64,000 bases of DNA from Lagierella massiliensis (GTDB lineage Bacteria > Bacillota > Clostridia > Tissierellales > Peptoniphilaceae): NCBI RefSeq assembly GCF_001407835.1, contig NZ_CYUO01000004.1, positions 200,739 to 264,738 of the forward strand. The letters are read 5' to 3'. The position numbers and the translations under genes were made by a program. The notes under the pieces were generated by a model. That model saw only the letters and a program-made list of their open reading frames with translations. It was not told the DNA's origin and searched no databases. The first letter of the stretch is position 1; the number at the start of each line of letters is the position of its first letter. Of the stretch, positions 43,185 through 52,927 are shown one piece after another.

Positions 43185-44716
43185 AAAAAATAGCTAAAAT
43201 AGTTACTGGAAGAGCGTTTCCAATGGTCATAATTTTTTTGATACAATTATTTTTAATTGTTGAGATGTTTATAGTCCTAAGGGAAAACTTTATATGGTTT
43301 TATGTAGTATCATTTACTCTTTCACTGATACTATTGGTAGTATTGGTTAATAAAGATACAAATCCAGACTACAAGATAACATGGATAATACCGATACTAA
43401 CCCTTCCATTATTTGGATCCTTTTTATATCTTTTCTTTGCTAAAAATAAATTTGCAGAGAGTGTAAAAAACAAGATGTCTACAACAACATCATCATTTCA
43501 TTTTCTTATGAGCTATGAAGAGAACACTCTTGAAGAGATACATAACCCAGATGCCTATTTGCAAAGCAGGTACTTGGAACGTTATGCAAGTTGTCCAGTT
43601 TATAGAAACACAAAGTCTAAGTATTATCCACTTGGAGAATTATATTTTGAAGATTTGATTGATGACATAAAAAACGCAAAGTCATTTATATTTTTAGAGT
43701 ACTTTATAATAGACGAAGGTTATGTGTGGGACACCTTGGTATCTCTTTTAAAACAAAAGATAGAAGAAGGTGTTGATGTTAGGCTTATATATGATGACTT
43801 TGGATGCATGAACAAAATGGGCAGAGACTTTGGAGATAAACTTAAAGCCTGTGGAATTAAATATCAGGTGTTTAACCCTATAAAATATATAGTGCTTCCA
43901 AAACACAACAACAGAAATCACAGGAAGATTGCGATTATAGATGGAAAAGTTGGATACACTGGAGGACTTAACCTTGCAGATGAATATATAAATAAAATTG
44001 TAAGGTTTGGGCATTGGAAGGATTCAGGTGTTCGAATTGAAGGACAAGCTGTGTGGTCTTTAACGGTATTTTTCTTATCCATGTGGAACTCACTAAGTAA
44101 TGAGTTTTTATCCTTTAACAATTATCTTCCAAGTGAATTTTTTAAAGAGGAAGGATTTGTGGAGGACGAAGGATTTGTTCAACCCTTTGCAGATGCACCA
44201 AGGGATAAGGAGCCAGTTGGAGAAAACACCTACTTAAATATTATCTACAAAGCAAAAAAATATGTTTATATAACAACACCATATCTGATACTTTCATCAG
44301 AGATGTTGACTGCATTGACAAATGCTGCAAAAGGCGGAATAGATGTAAGAATAATCACTCCATATATTGCAGACAAGAAGATGGTTTTCATGGTGACAAG
44401 ATCCTACTATGAGCCACTTTTAGCAGCTGGAGTTAAAATATATGAATACAAACCAGGGTTCATACACGCAAAAAATATTGTTTCAGACGATAATGTGGCG
44501 GTTGTAAGTACAATAAACGTGGACTTCCGTTCCCTCTATCTACACTTTGAGAATGGAATTTGGTTTTTTGAATCACCAATCATCAAAGACATTAGAGATG
44601 ACTTTATAAACACTATGGAAGTGTCTCAAAGAAAGACACTTCAAGAGATGAATGAAAGACTTTTAGTTGTTAAATTGGCAGGGTCAATATTGAAATTATT
44701 TGCCCCGATACTATAG
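43181..44716 (+). CDS. cls: Cardiolipin synthase
   Basis: 511 residues. Two N-terminal membrane segments (~10-60), then two phospholipase D-type motifs: HNNRNHRKIAIIDGKVGYTGG and HAKNIVSDDNVAVVSTINVD. It joins two phosphatidylglycerols to form cardiolipin in the membrane. It sits between the NimA-like gene and a DUF1624 gene with tight spacing, suggesting one operon. Confidence 0.93.
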   Translation: MKKIAKIVTGRAFPMVIIFLIQLFLIVEMFIVLRENFIWFYVVSFTLSLILLVVLVNKDTNPDYKITWIIPILTLPLFGSFLYLFFAKNKFAESVKNKMSTTTSSFHFLMSYEENTLEEIHNPDAYLQSRYLERYASCPVYRNTKSKYYPLGELYFEDLIDDIKNAKSFIFLEYFIIDEGYVWDTLVSLLKQKIEEGVDVRLIYDDFGCMNKMGRDFGDKLKACGIKYQVFNPIKYIVLPKHNNRNHRKIAIIDGKVGYTGGLNLADEYINKIVRFGHWKDSGVRIEGQAVWSLTVFFLSMWNSLSNEFLSFNNYLPSEFFKEEGFVEDEGFVQPFADAPRDKEPVGENTYLNIIYKAKKYVYITTPYLILSSEMLTALTNAAKGGIDVRIITPYIADKKMVFMVTRSYYEPLLAAGVKIYEYKPGFIHAKNIVSDDNVAVVSTINVDFRSLYLHFENGIWFFESPIIKDIRDDFINTMEVSQRKTLQEMNERLLVVKLAGSILKLFAPIL

Positions 44717-44724
44717 GAGAAACC

Positions 44725-45483
44725 ATGAATAAAAAAGCTAAGAAAAAAGGAAGGTACAATGGAATAGATTTTGTCGCAGGACTTGCCATGTTATTTATAA
44801 TGTTTTTTCATTTTGCCTACGACTTAAAATTTATTTTCAAACGAGATATTAATTTTTTTCCCTCACAGTGGATGGAGTATGGTAGGCTTGTGGCAGTGTT
44901 TTTATTTATGAGTATATCGGGAATGACACTTCATTTTTCAAACAGATATATTTTTAAGATTATAAAACTTTCAGTAGTTGCAGTAGCAATCTCCCTGCTT
45001 ACCTATCTATTTATGCCAGATGAATTTATAGTCTTTGGAATAATTCACTTTTTTGCATTTGGGACATTGATAATGGTTTTTTTAGAACTTATTCTAAAGT
45101 ATATCAATGGATACTTGGGATTTATATTATCCATGTTTGGATTTTATGTTTTTTGGCCTGTAACAAGTGGCTACTTAAACTGGCCTACTGGAGCAATTCG
45201 TCTTCCACAAAAGTTATATGAACTGAAATATCTTTTCTTTTTAGGTTTTCCTGGAGAAAATTTTAGCTCCGCAGACTACTATCCAATACTGCCATGGATA
45301 TTTTTATTAATTGGTGGTTACTTTTTAGGAAAGATATTCCTAAGCTTTAATCCAGAAAAAAAGAAAAAGTCTTACGATCCAATTACTTTTATTGGACGAA
45401 ACAGACTTTTCTTCTATATAATTCATCAGCCAATAATATATGTGGCACTTTCATATTATTTTAATGGTGGAATTGAAATTTAA
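44725..45483 (+). CDS. DUF1624 / HGSNAT-like membrane protein
   Basis: 252 residues, 7-8 transmembrane segments. The N-terminal RYNGIDFVAGLAMLFIMFFHFAYDLKF with its conserved H, and RNRLFFYIIHQPIIY near the C-terminus, match the heparan-alpha-glucosaminide N-acetyltransferase-like domain. It probably acylates an envelope glycan or lipid; the substrate is unknown. It follows cls by 8 bp. Confidence 0.82.
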   Translation: MNKKAKKKGRYNGIDFVAGLAMLFIMFFHFAYDLKFIFKRDINFFPSQWMEYGRLVAVFLFMSISGMTLHFSNRYIFKIIKLSVVAVAISLLTYLFMPDEFIVFGIIHFFAFGTLIMVFLELILKYINGYLGFILSMFGFYVFWPVTSGYLNWPTGAIRLPQKLYELKYLFFLGFPGENFSSADYYPILPWIFLLIGGYFLGKIFLSFNPEKKKKSYDPITFIGRNRLFFYIIHQPIIYVALSYYFNGGIEI

Positions 45484-45523
45484 AAAGTAGTATGCCAGAA
45501 TAATTCTTCTGACATACTACTTT
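45484..45523. terminator. Bidirectional terminator
   Basis: AAAGTAGTATGCCAGAA pairs with TTCTGACATACTACTTT (one mismatch), between the DUF1624 gene and a convergent lipoprotein gene. Confidence 0.8.
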
Positions 45524-45948
45524 ATTTCTACATTTTCAAAGTAGACAACTTCTATTTCCTTTCCGTTTTTAAGTACATGAATTTTCGTTGGAAGGTCATG
45601 CTTTTTAATATACTCTTCCATAGAAGAGTTACTGGATAACTCATAAAAATGTAGAGGTTCATATTTTGCGGCTTCATTTTCTAAATCTATGTACAACTCT
45701 CCTTCATTGAAATTTAATTTATAATCTTTAACTTTTGAATTAGGGTTGTTATAAACTAAAAGGAATTTATCCCTATTAAAAATTATGGCGGAGTGATGTT
45801 CGTGTTTGTTAATATCATTGATTAAACTTTCAAGTTTTGGGTTTTCAGAAAGATTAACTTTTATTTCAGCTAACTCAGTTAAGTTTTCTTTCCCCTTACA
45901 AGAAGTTATGATAGCTGCAAAAAAAATAATTAGAAATATTTTTTTCAT
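45517..45948 (-). CDS. Small lipoprotein, unknown
   Basis: 143 residues from the ATG at 45948; the frame to 45960 uses a TTG inside the GGAGG site. Signal peptide with lipobox ITSC (about C17). The mature part is ~125 residues, mixed alpha-beta, with no cysteine and no recognised family. Monocistronic. Confidence 0.65.
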   Translation of the reverse strand: MKKIFLIIFFAAIITSCKGKENLTELAEIKVNLSENPKLESLINDINKHEHHSAIIFNRDKFLLVYNNPNSKVKDYKLNFNEGELYIDLENEAAKYEPLHFYELSSNSSMEEYIKKHDLPTKIHVLKNGKEIEVVYFENVEIK

Positions 45949-46073
45949 AATTTCCTCCAATGAGAGAATTATAGCAGATTTTTCAAATCAAAGGAAATTT
46001 TGATATTATATATAACAAGTTTTTACATTAATGATTAGATGGTATACTAAATCAGTAGACAAAGGAGGCAAAG

Positions 46074-46496
46074 ATGAGAGTTTCTTGGAATGAATATTTT
46101 ATGAATTTGGCTAAGATTGTAGCTACAAGAGGCACCTGTGACAGAGCCTATGTTGGATGCGTGTTAGTGAATAAAGATAATAGAATAGTATCCACAGGTT
46201 ACAATGGATCGGTTGTTGGGAATCCTCATTGTGATGAAGTTGGACACACCATGAGGGATGGACATTGTATAGCGACAATACACGCAGAGATGAATGCACT
46301 TTTATATTGTGCTAAAGAGGGTATAAAGGTTGGAGGGTGCAAGTGTTATGTCACTCACTTTCCATGTTTAAATTGCACAAAAGCCTTAATACAGTCAGGA
46401 ATTTCCGAAATATATTACGAAGTGGGATATAGAATCGATGACTATGCAATGGAACTTTTAAAGAGGAACAAAATAAAAGTAGTACAATTAAGTTAA
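46074..46496 (+). CDS. Deoxycytidylate deaminase
   Basis: 140 residues. Zinc site H70-A-E72 (ATIHAEMNALLYC) and C98-LN-C101 (HFPCLNC), with the dCMP deaminase N-terminal RGTCDRAYVGCVLV and TGYNGSVVGNPHC. Converts dCMP to dUMP for thymidylate synthesis. Also called ComEB-like in Firmicutes. Monocistronic with a strong terminator. Confidence 0.92.
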   Translation: MRVSWNEYFMNLAKIVATRGTCDRAYVGCVLVNKDNRIVSTGYNGSVVGNPHCDEVGHTMRDGHCIATIHAEMNALLYCAKEGIKVGGCKCYVTHFPCLNCTKALIQSGISEIYYEVGYRIDDYAMELLKRNKIKVVQLS

Positions 46497-46500
46497 AATA

Positions 46501-46535
46501 AAAAGCCGTGTCACACACAATTGACCACGGCTTTT
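46501..46535. terminator. Bidirectional terminator
   Basis: AAAAGCCGTG pairs with CACGGCTTTT, with T tracts on both strands. It serves the deaminase and threonine aldolase genes. Confidence 0.8.
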
Positions 46536-46560
46536 AATAAGTAACAAATTTATGTTCGAT

Positions 46561-47589
46561 TTATAATCTTTCAATTAAGGCGTCGATATCTTCTTCTCTT
46601 GTATCCCATCCTGTTGCAATTCTTACAACCTTTGAGTACTCATCATGACGACTAATAATTTCAAAGGCGAAGTCTTGAGAAAGATTCATTAATTTTTCAT
46701 CGCTCATAACTACAAAGGTAAGATTTGTAGGAGAGTTAACAGTTAATTCATATCCCTTTTCAACAAGTGCCTTTCTAAGTTTTGTAGCAAGATTATTTGC
46801 ATTTCTTGCGATGTCAAAGTAAAGATTATCCGTAAAGAGTTCCAAAAATTGAATTCCTAACATTCTTCCCTTAGCAAGAAGAGCTCCTCTAAGCTTTAAA
46901 TTATATTGGAAGTCCTTTCTTATTTCAGGATTTATAACCACAAGAGCTTCTCCGAACATTGCACCTACCTTTGTACCTCCTATGTAAAAGAGGTCACAAT
47001 GACTTGCTAAAAATTCCAAGTCTATATCATTATTTTCTGCAGTGAGAGCATATCCAAGTCTTGCACCGTCTATATATAAATATAGTCCGTGTTGTTGACA
47101 CACTTCATAAATTTCTTCAATTTCTTTTCTCGTGTAGATTGTTCCAAACTCAGTGGAGTTAGATAGATATACCATTCTTGGTTGCACGTCGTGAATTCTT
47201 GCCATACCTTGGACATGGTGGGCGTCAATTAACTTTGCAATGTCCTTAGCCCAAAGCTTTCCATTTCTGTTAGGTAGAGTCACAATCTTGTGCCCTGTAT
47301 TTTCCACTGCACCACATTCATGTGTGTTAATATGTCCAGTGTCACATGATATAACTGCTTGATAGTGCTTGATAGTTGCAGATATTGCAACAACATTTGT
47401 TTGAGTACCACCAGAAATAAAAAAGATATCCATGTCTTCGTTGTTACAAAGTTCTTTAATTTTATTTCTTGCCTCTTCTGAGTATTTATCGAATCCGTAA
47501 ACACCAGAAGTTTCATCGTTTGTTTCCATCAATCTCTTAAGGATGTTTGGGTGAACACCACCTGCATAATCGCAATTTAAATAAATCAT
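46561..47589 (-). CDS. L-threonine aldolase family enzyme
   Basis: 342 residues from the ATG at 47589, 6-7 nt after AGAGG. PLP fold type I with FISGGTQTNVVAIS, THECGAVENTGH and the lysine in LFYIGGTKVGAMFGEALV. Threonine aldolases split threonine into glycine and acetaldehyde, which would supply substrate to the glycine reductase encoded in this window. It lies 9 bp downstream of murC, an unusual pairing. Related beta-eliminating lyases share the fold, so specificity is moderately sure. Confidence 0.85.
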   Translation of the reverse strand: MIYLNCDYAGGVHPNILKRLMETNDETSGVYGFDKYSEEARNKIKELCNNEDMDIFFISGGTQTNVVAISATIKHYQAVISCDTGHINTHECGAVENTGHKIVTLPNRNGKLWAKDIAKLIDAHHVQGMARIHDVQPRMVYLSNSTEFGTIYTRKEIEEIYEVCQQHGLYLYIDGARLGYALTAENNDIDLEFLASHCDLFYIGGTKVGAMFGEALVVINPEIRKDFQYNLKLRGALLAKGRMLGIQFLELFTDNLYFDIARNANNLATKLRKALVEKGYELTVNSPTNLTFVVMSDEKLMNLSQDFAFEIISRHDEYSKVVRIATGWDTREEDIDALIERL

Positions 47590-47598
47590 AATCAACCT

Positions 47599-48987
47599 CT
47601 ACTTTACTATCATTTTTGCGAGGACATCAGGATTACCGCATCCTGTAGTAATCACAATGTCTTCTTTTTCTACATTTTCACGAATATATTTGCATGCCTC
47701 TTCAAAAGTTTTGATATAGATGGCATTTATACCATTTTCTCTAAGTTTTTCGACCAGGTCAATTGAGTGAATAGATGGGTCAAACTTCTCCCTGGCAGCA
47801 TAAATTTCTGTTACTACTACCTCGTCACAAGCGTCAAAAGAGTTAGCAAACTCATTTAACAAATGTTTTGTCCTGCTGTAGGTGTGGGGTTGAAAAGCGC
47901 AGATTAGTTTTTTCTTTTTATGTTCACCAAGGGCAGACATAGTTGCATTTATTTCCGTAGGATGATGACCATAATCAGTCATAATAACGGCTCCATTATA
48001 CTCTCCTACAACTTCCATTCTCCTATGAAGATTGTGGTAACTTGAGATGGATTTTTTTATATGTTCCATATCAATGCCTGACTCGAAAGAGGTAATTATT
48101 GCAGCAGCAGAATTATAAATATTATATCTACCAATAATGCTCAAACTAAAATGTTGTTTTCCAAATCCAGGTCTATCACTTGTCATAGTGAATGATGGAT
48201 GACCGACTTCATCAAAACTAACATCGGTTATATTATAAGTTGCACCTTCATTTTCAATTCCAAAGGTAATAATTTCGCCCTTTATATGTTCTAAAAGAGG
48301 AAGGCAGTTTTCATCATCAATATTTATTATCGCCTTTGAATCTTCTGAAAGATTTTTCATGTAGCCTATAAAAGTGCTCACAATATGATTGATATCTTTG
48401 TAGTAATCTAAGTGATCTTCGTCGATATTTAAAATTACTGCAAGTGAAGGGTAATAATATAAAATATTTCCCTTGAATTCACATGCTTCAGTTAAAAAAT
48501 ATTCGCTCTTGCCATTGTGCATATTGCCGTGAATTTCATCAAGCTTTCCACCGAGTAAAATAGATGGGTCAACATCCGCTTCAACAAGAATTTTTGATAT
48601 CATACTTGTAGTTGTAGATTTTCCATGGGATCCAGATATTCCCATGGAATACTTATAATTTTTCATAAGAGCACCTAAGAAAACGCCCCTTGACACAACG
48701 GGACAAGTTAATTCTCTTGCACGAATAAGTTCTTCGTTATCATCAAGTATAGCATCGGTGTAAACGACAAGGTCTGGATTTTCTATATTTTCTTTTTTTT
48801 GACCTACATATATTTTAATACCAAGACTTCTTAAATTATCTAAAGTATCAGAGTCATCTCTATCGGAACCTGAAACTTCATAGCCATGAAAATTTAAAAG
48901 TTGAGCAATTCCACTCATGGAAATTCCACCGATACCTATGAAGTGTACTTTTTTTATATTTTTATCTTTATAATCAAAATTAAACAT
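47599..48987 (-). CDS. murC: UDP-N-acetylmuramate--L-alanine ligase
   Basis: 462 residues from the ATG at 48987, preceded by AGGGGGA; the longer frame to 49071 covers promoter sequence. Mur ligase domains: UDP site (HFIGIGGISMSGIAQLL), ATP loop (GISGSHGKSTTTSMI), and the C-terminal domain (MTDYGHHPTEINATM; FQPHTYSRTKHL). Adds L-alanine to UDP-MurNAc in peptidoglycan synthesis. Co-transcribed with the aldolase gene. Confidence 0.95.
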   Translation of the reverse strand: MFNFDYKDKNIKKVHFIGIGGISMSGIAQLLNFHGYEVSGSDRDDSDTLDNLRSLGIKIYVGQKKENIENPDLVVYTDAILDDNEELIRARELTCPVVSRGVFLGALMKNYKYSMGISGSHGKSTTTSMISKILVEADVDPSILLGGKLDEIHGNMHNGKSEYFLTEACEFKGNILYYYPSLAVILNIDEDHLDYYKDINHIVSTFIGYMKNLSEDSKAIINIDDENCLPLLEHIKGEIITFGIENEGATYNITDVSFDEVGHPSFTMTSDRPGFGKQHFSLSIIGRYNIYNSAAAIITSFESGIDMEHIKKSISSYHNLHRRMEVVGEYNGAVIMTDYGHHPTEINATMSALGEHKKKKLICAFQPHTYSRTKHLLNEFANSFDACDEVVVTEIYAAREKFDPSIHSIDLVEKLRENGINAIYIKTFEEACKYIRENVEKEDIVITTGCGNPDVLAKMIVK

Positions 48988-49149
48988 AATTTTCCCCCTA
49001 AACAAGAGTATTATACCATAATGACTCATTGTGATTAAGAGAAAGTTCTTAAAAAATAGATTTGTTGACAAGTTGTAACAATTAAATCTTATAATTTCTT
49101 AAAATTTTTTTAAATTTACCTAAAAAAGCATATAAATTTTAATTATTAA

Positions 49150-49179
49150 TTGACATTTAGACATAAAATGGATTAGAAT
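49150..49179 (+). promoter_or_regulatory. Pilin-sortase operon promoter
   Basis: TTGACA, 18-bp spacer, TAGAAT, about 60 bp before the pilin start. Nothing else is recognised in the 252-bp gap to murC. Confidence 0.65.
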
Positions 49180-49239
49180 AAGGTTAAATAGAAATTAATT
49201 ATAGCAATTGTCGATAGTAATATATTTTAGGAGAGAGAC

Positions 49240-50139
49240 ATGGGAAATGTAAGTAAAAAGCTCTTATTTATTCTGATGGCATCATTCTTACTTATAATTT
49301 CATCTACTTCTTTAGTGCAAGGGGCAAGCACAATTGATATTGTCCTAAAGCCGGGAGATGCAAAGAGAGAAGTTGTGGATAGGCAACTTAAAATCTGGAA
49401 GATATCCGATAAGAAGATAGAAGGCGACTTAACGGAAAAATTAAAAACTTTTGAAGATCTTTCTGAAGAAGCGTTGGATGGTAAATACAAAGATTTTTTT
49501 ATAACTGAAAAGTCTGACAAGAACGGTAAGATAGTTATAAAAGATCTCAAAGAGGGAACCTACTATGTAAGAGAAGTAGGAGATAAAGAACCTAAGACCG
49601 CTCCCTTTTTTATACTTATTCCAATGGATGAAGATATAATCTATCCGAAAGTTGAGATTAAAAAGCCTAAAGAGCCAACAGAGCCAACTAAACCAACAGA
49701 ACCGACAGGAGGACATCATTTTTTAAAGGTTGATTCAAAAGGAAATAATCCTTTAAAGAATGCAGTTTTCAAAGTCAATGTTAAAAAAGGCGATTACTAT
49801 AGAGATTATTTAGTGGATGGCAAACCATACATTATTAAATCTGATAGTGAAGGTAAGTTTGTGGTAGAAGGTTTACCTTATGGAACTTATTACTTAAAAG
49901 AAATCATACCTCCAAAAGGTTATCAAGCATTGTCTGAAACTATAAAGTTTGAAGTCTCCGGAGAATCAGACAAATTCGAAATTGTTATAAAGAACGATAA
50001 GGAAACTACGCCTAAGGAAACTGATAAGAAGCCAAATAGGAGAATAAAAGTTCCAAAAACCGGAGATATAACCCTTATAGTTATGGTAATTGCAGGTGCT
50101 TTACTATTCTACATTGGTAAAAAATTAATTAAGGAATAA
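49240..50139 (+). CDS. Small sortase-assembled pilin with Cna-B domains
   Basis: 299 residues. Signal peptide (1-~30). An N-terminal pilin domain ends in a pilin motif Y135-P-K137 (EDIIYPKVEI). A PTEPTKPTEPT spacer leads to a SpaA/Cna-B domain (~160-250) with an E-box Y218-YLKE221-IIPPKGY. The sorting signal is VPKTG (271-275), followed by a membrane helix and positive tail. Class C sortases link the YPK lysine of one subunit to the VPKTG threonine of the next, so this is a backbone-type pilin, small for its class. No tip or base pilin is present next to it. First gene of a four-gene operon. Confidence 0.87.
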   Translation: MGNVSKKLLFILMASFLLIISSTSLVQGASTIDIVLKPGDAKREVVDRQLKIWKISDKKIEGDLTEKLKTFEDLSEEALDGKYKDFFITEKSDKNGKIVIKDLKEGTYYVREVGDKEPKTAPFFILIPMDEDIIYPKVEIKKPKEPTEPTKPTEPTGGHHFLKVDSKGNNPLKNAVFKVNVKKGDYYRDYLVDGKPYIIKSDSEGKFVVEGLPYGTYYLKEIIPPKGYQALSETIKFEVSGESDKFEIVIKNDKETTPKETDKKPNRRIKVPKTGDITLIVMVIAGALLFYIGKKLIKE

Positions 50140-50193
50140 TTGGGGAGTGCATTGAGCACTCTTTTCCTAATTATTAGACTGAATTGGAGAAAA

Positions 50194-51081
50194 ATGAAAA
50201 AGAAAAATAAAAATAAAAAGAAAAGTCAATTACCTTTTATTCTAATTTTTGTAATTGGGTTTTTTATTTTGTTATATCCTCAGGTATCAAGACTTTATTA
50301 TAGGGTTCAGGCGGATCAACAAGTTAGAAACTTTGATGATGACAAGAAAAAATTAGATGATAAAGAGATAAAAAAGAGAATTGAACTTGCAAAGGGATAT
50401 AATGACAAGTTAAACAATGTTATAACAGAGGACCCCTACGAAAAAGAAAAGCAGGAAGAAGGGGTAAAAAATTATGCAAAGATGCTTGAACTACATGAAA
50501 AAATAGGTCACGTTCAAATTCCTATAATTGATGTAGATATACCTATTTATGCAGGGACTTCAGAAGAAGTTCTTCAAAAGGGCGCAGGTCATTTAGAGGG
50601 AACCTCACTTCCGATAGGAGGTCTTGATACCCACACTGTTATAACTGCCCACTCAGGTCTTCCTACAGCAAGGTTATTCACAGATTTATCTCAACTTAAA
50701 AAAGGAGACAAGTTTTTTATACATAACTTGGAACAAACCCTTGCATATGAGGTAGACCAGATAAAGATAGTTGAACCAAGTGAATTTAATGACTTATTAA
50801 TAGTTAAAGGTGAGGACTATGCAACACTTCTTACCTGTACACCAATAATGATAAATACTCATAGACTTCTTGTAAGAGGCCATAGAATTGAATACAACCC
50901 AGCAGATGCATCGGAAATGCAAAAGACGGGAAGAATTGGACTTATATATAAATATGGATTCTTTATTGACATTGCATTTATTGTGATTTTAATCTATCTG
51001 GATATAAAGTACTTTAACAAGAGAAAAAAACTTATGATGACTTTGAATGAATTAAAGTCAAAACATGGGGGGAGTGAATGA
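50194..51081 (+). CDS. Class C sortase 1
   Basis: 295 residues from the ATG at 50194 after TTGGAG; the TTG at 50140 adds 18 unlikely residues. N-terminal membrane helix, lid motif DPY (ITEDPYEKE), catalytic His in VITAHSGLP, Cys in ATLLTCTPIM, Arg in LLVRGHR, and a C-terminal membrane helix. It polymerises pilin subunits by transpeptidation outside the membrane. Very similar to the next sortase. Note AHSGLP where class C enzymes usually have GHRGL. Confidence 0.92.
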   Translation: MKKKNKNKKKSQLPFILIFVIGFFILLYPQVSRLYYRVQADQQVRNFDDDKKKLDDKEIKKRIELAKGYNDKLNNVITEDPYEKEKQEEGVKNYAKMLELHEKIGHVQIPIIDVDIPIYAGTSEEVLQKGAGHLEGTSLPIGGLDTHTVITAHSGLPTARLFTDLSQLKKGDKFFIHNLEQTLAYEVDQIKIVEPSEFNDLLIVKGEDYATLLTCTPIMINTHRLLVRGHRIEYNPADASEMQKTGRIGLIYKYGFFIDIAFIVILIYLDIKYFNKRKKLMMTLNELKSKHGGSE

Positions 51082-51944
51082 TGAAAAAGAAGAAAAATAA
51101 AAAACTTCCCTTTATCATAATATTTCTCTTAGGTTTTGGGATTATGTTATACCCAATCATATCAAGGATGTACTACAGAGTTGAAAGTGGAAAAGAGATT
51201 GAAAGCTTTGACAAAAAAGCAAGCGAACTTCCAAACGAAGAAGTTTTAAAAAGAATAGAACTTGCAAGGGCATATAATAGAACATTGGATCCTTCAAAAC
51301 TTGCAGACCCTTATACGGAGAAGGAAAAAGAAGGTATAAAGGAATATGCAAGGATGCTTGAAATTAAAGAAAAGATTGGGCACATTGAAATACCTGCTAT
51401 AGATCAGGATATTCCTATTTATGCTGGAACTTCTGAGTCCATTCTTCAAAAGGGAGCAGGACACTTAGAGGGGACATCACTTCCAGTTGGAGGAGAAAGT
51501 ACCCACACTGTCATAACTGCCCACAGAGGACTCCCAACAGCTAAGCTTTTCACTGACTTAAATAAACTTCAAAAGAAAGATCAATTTTATATTCATAATA
51601 TAGAAGGCGTTCTGGCATATGAGGTTGATCAGATAAAGGTGGTTGAACCTTCTAATTTTGATGATGTTTTAGTTGTTGAAGGGAAGGATTATGCAACTTT
51701 GTTAACTTGTACTCCATATATGATAAACTCTCACAGACTTTTAGTAAGAGGACATAGAATACCTTATAATCCACAAATACTTGGACAGGGTTCACAAGTG
51801 ACTTCATTTATAAAACATAAAGACTACTTGATGTTCTCAATACCAATAACGGTTGTGCTTCTTGCGATATTTATATTTTTAAAGAGAGAGGTTAGGACTC
51901 TTAATAAAAAATTAGGGGAAATAAGAAAAGATGAAGATAAGTAA
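51078..51944 (+). CDS. Class C sortase 2
   Basis: 288 residues. N- and C-terminal membrane helices, lid motif DPY (LADPYTEKE), His in VITAHRGLP, Cys in ATLLTCTPYM, Arg in LLVRGHRIPYN. It shares long identical stretches with sortase 1 (ILQKGAGHLEGTSLP), so the pair arose by tandem duplication. The two genes overlap by 4 bases. Confidence 0.92.
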   Translation: MMKKKKNKKLPFIIIFLLGFGIMLYPIISRMYYRVESGKEIESFDKKASELPNEEVLKRIELARAYNRTLDPSKLADPYTEKEKEGIKEYARMLEIKEKIGHIEIPAIDQDIPIYAGTSESILQKGAGHLEGTSLPVGGESTHTVITAHRGLPTAKLFTDLNKLQKKDQFYIHNIEGVLAYEVDQIKVVEPSNFDDVLVVEGKDYATLLTCTPYMINSHRLLVRGHRIPYNPQILGQGSQVTSFIKHKDYLMFSIPITVVLLAIFIFLKREVRTLNKKLGEIRKDEDK

Positions 51945-52779
51945 GAGAAAAATATTTGGATATATATTAATACTTGTAGGAATTGGACTTCCTCTATCAA
52001 ACTTTTTGAATATGAGTTATACAGAACTTACAAAGACTGGCGATTTAGAAAAATATATTCAAACTTCAACTAAAGAAGATTCTAAAGTAGAAAAAAACAT
52101 AGAAGAATATAACAAAAATATTGAAAAAGAAGAGATAAATTTCGTAGATCCATTTTCAGACGAAAACTATGAGAGACAGTACACAATCTATAGAAACAAT
52201 CCAGATAAAGAATTTGGATTTTTAGAGATACCAAAGCTTGATATAAAGATGCCTATTTATTTGGATGCTTCCATAAGACATTTGGCAAAGGGAGCAGCTC
52301 ACATAGATGGGACTCATCTTCCTGTGGGAGAGAAGGGAAGGTCTGTTATAGCTGGGCATAGGGGATTCTATAGAGACTTGATGTTTTTTCATTTGGATCG
52401 TTTAGAAAAGGGTGACCATGTTTATGTTTACAGAGGCGAAAAAGTTCTTGACTACGTTGTAGATAATAGTGAAATAATTTTTCCCTACGAGTGGGAGAAG
52501 TTAAAACCAATTGACAATGTTGATATGCTAACTCTTTTAACCTGCGAGCCTAAGAGACCACCAAGTCCAAAGAGACTTTTGGTAAACTGTGTAAGAGTAG
52601 AGGAAGAAAAAGTAGTAGAAGAGGAAAACAACAACACCAAGGAAGTTATAAAAAGGGTAGAAGTTGATAACTCAGTTAAAAATACAAAGTATGTAATATA
52701 TGCATTGACAGCATTGTTGTCACTTATCTTTTTGAGATTTTTATACAAATTAATAAAGTATATCATAAAGAGAAAGTAG
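51931..52779 (+). CDS. Class C sortase 3, divergent
   Basis: 282 residues. N-terminal membrane helix, lid motif DPF (FVDPFSDEN), His in VIAGHRGF, Cys in LTLLTCEPKRPPSPKRLLVNC, then a charged linker and a C-terminal helix. It has the classical GHRGF form and is clearly more distant from the first two. It overlaps sortase 2 by 14 bases. A separate substrate or an anchoring step is possible. Confidence 0.9.
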   Translation: MKISKRKIFGYILILVGIGLPLSNFLNMSYTELTKTGDLEKYIQTSTKEDSKVEKNIEEYNKNIEKEEINFVDPFSDENYERQYTIYRNNPDKEFGFLEIPKLDIKMPIYLDASIRHLAKGAAHIDGTHLPVGEKGRSVIAGHRGFYRDLMFFHLDRLEKGDHVYVYRGEKVLDYVVDNSEIIFPYEWEKLKPIDNVDMLTLLTCEPKRPPSPKRLLVNCVRVEEEKVVEEENNNTKEVIKRVEVDNSVKNTKYVIYALTALLSLIFLRFLYKLIKYIIKRK

Positions 52780-52806
52780 AAAGGCGGGTAAGACCTGCCT
52801 TTTTAA
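52780..52806 (+). terminator. Terminator of the pilin operon
   Basis: AAAGGCGGGT pairs with ACCTGCCTTT (one G-T) and is followed by TTTT. Confidence 0.8.
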
Positions 52807-52927
52807 TTTTAATTAAAGTTTAAAACATTACAATTTGATTGATACTTCACTAAATAGCCTTGTTAGGTAGACAATTTAGCGAAATAAATATATTATTAAA
52901 TATGAGTTGAATTATGGAGGTAATATT

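Noticed and set aside
49663-49710. PTEPTKPTEPT-coding repeats as a CRISPR-like or phase-variable array
   Set aside because: They are in-frame, short and imperfect, typical of a wall-spanning linker.
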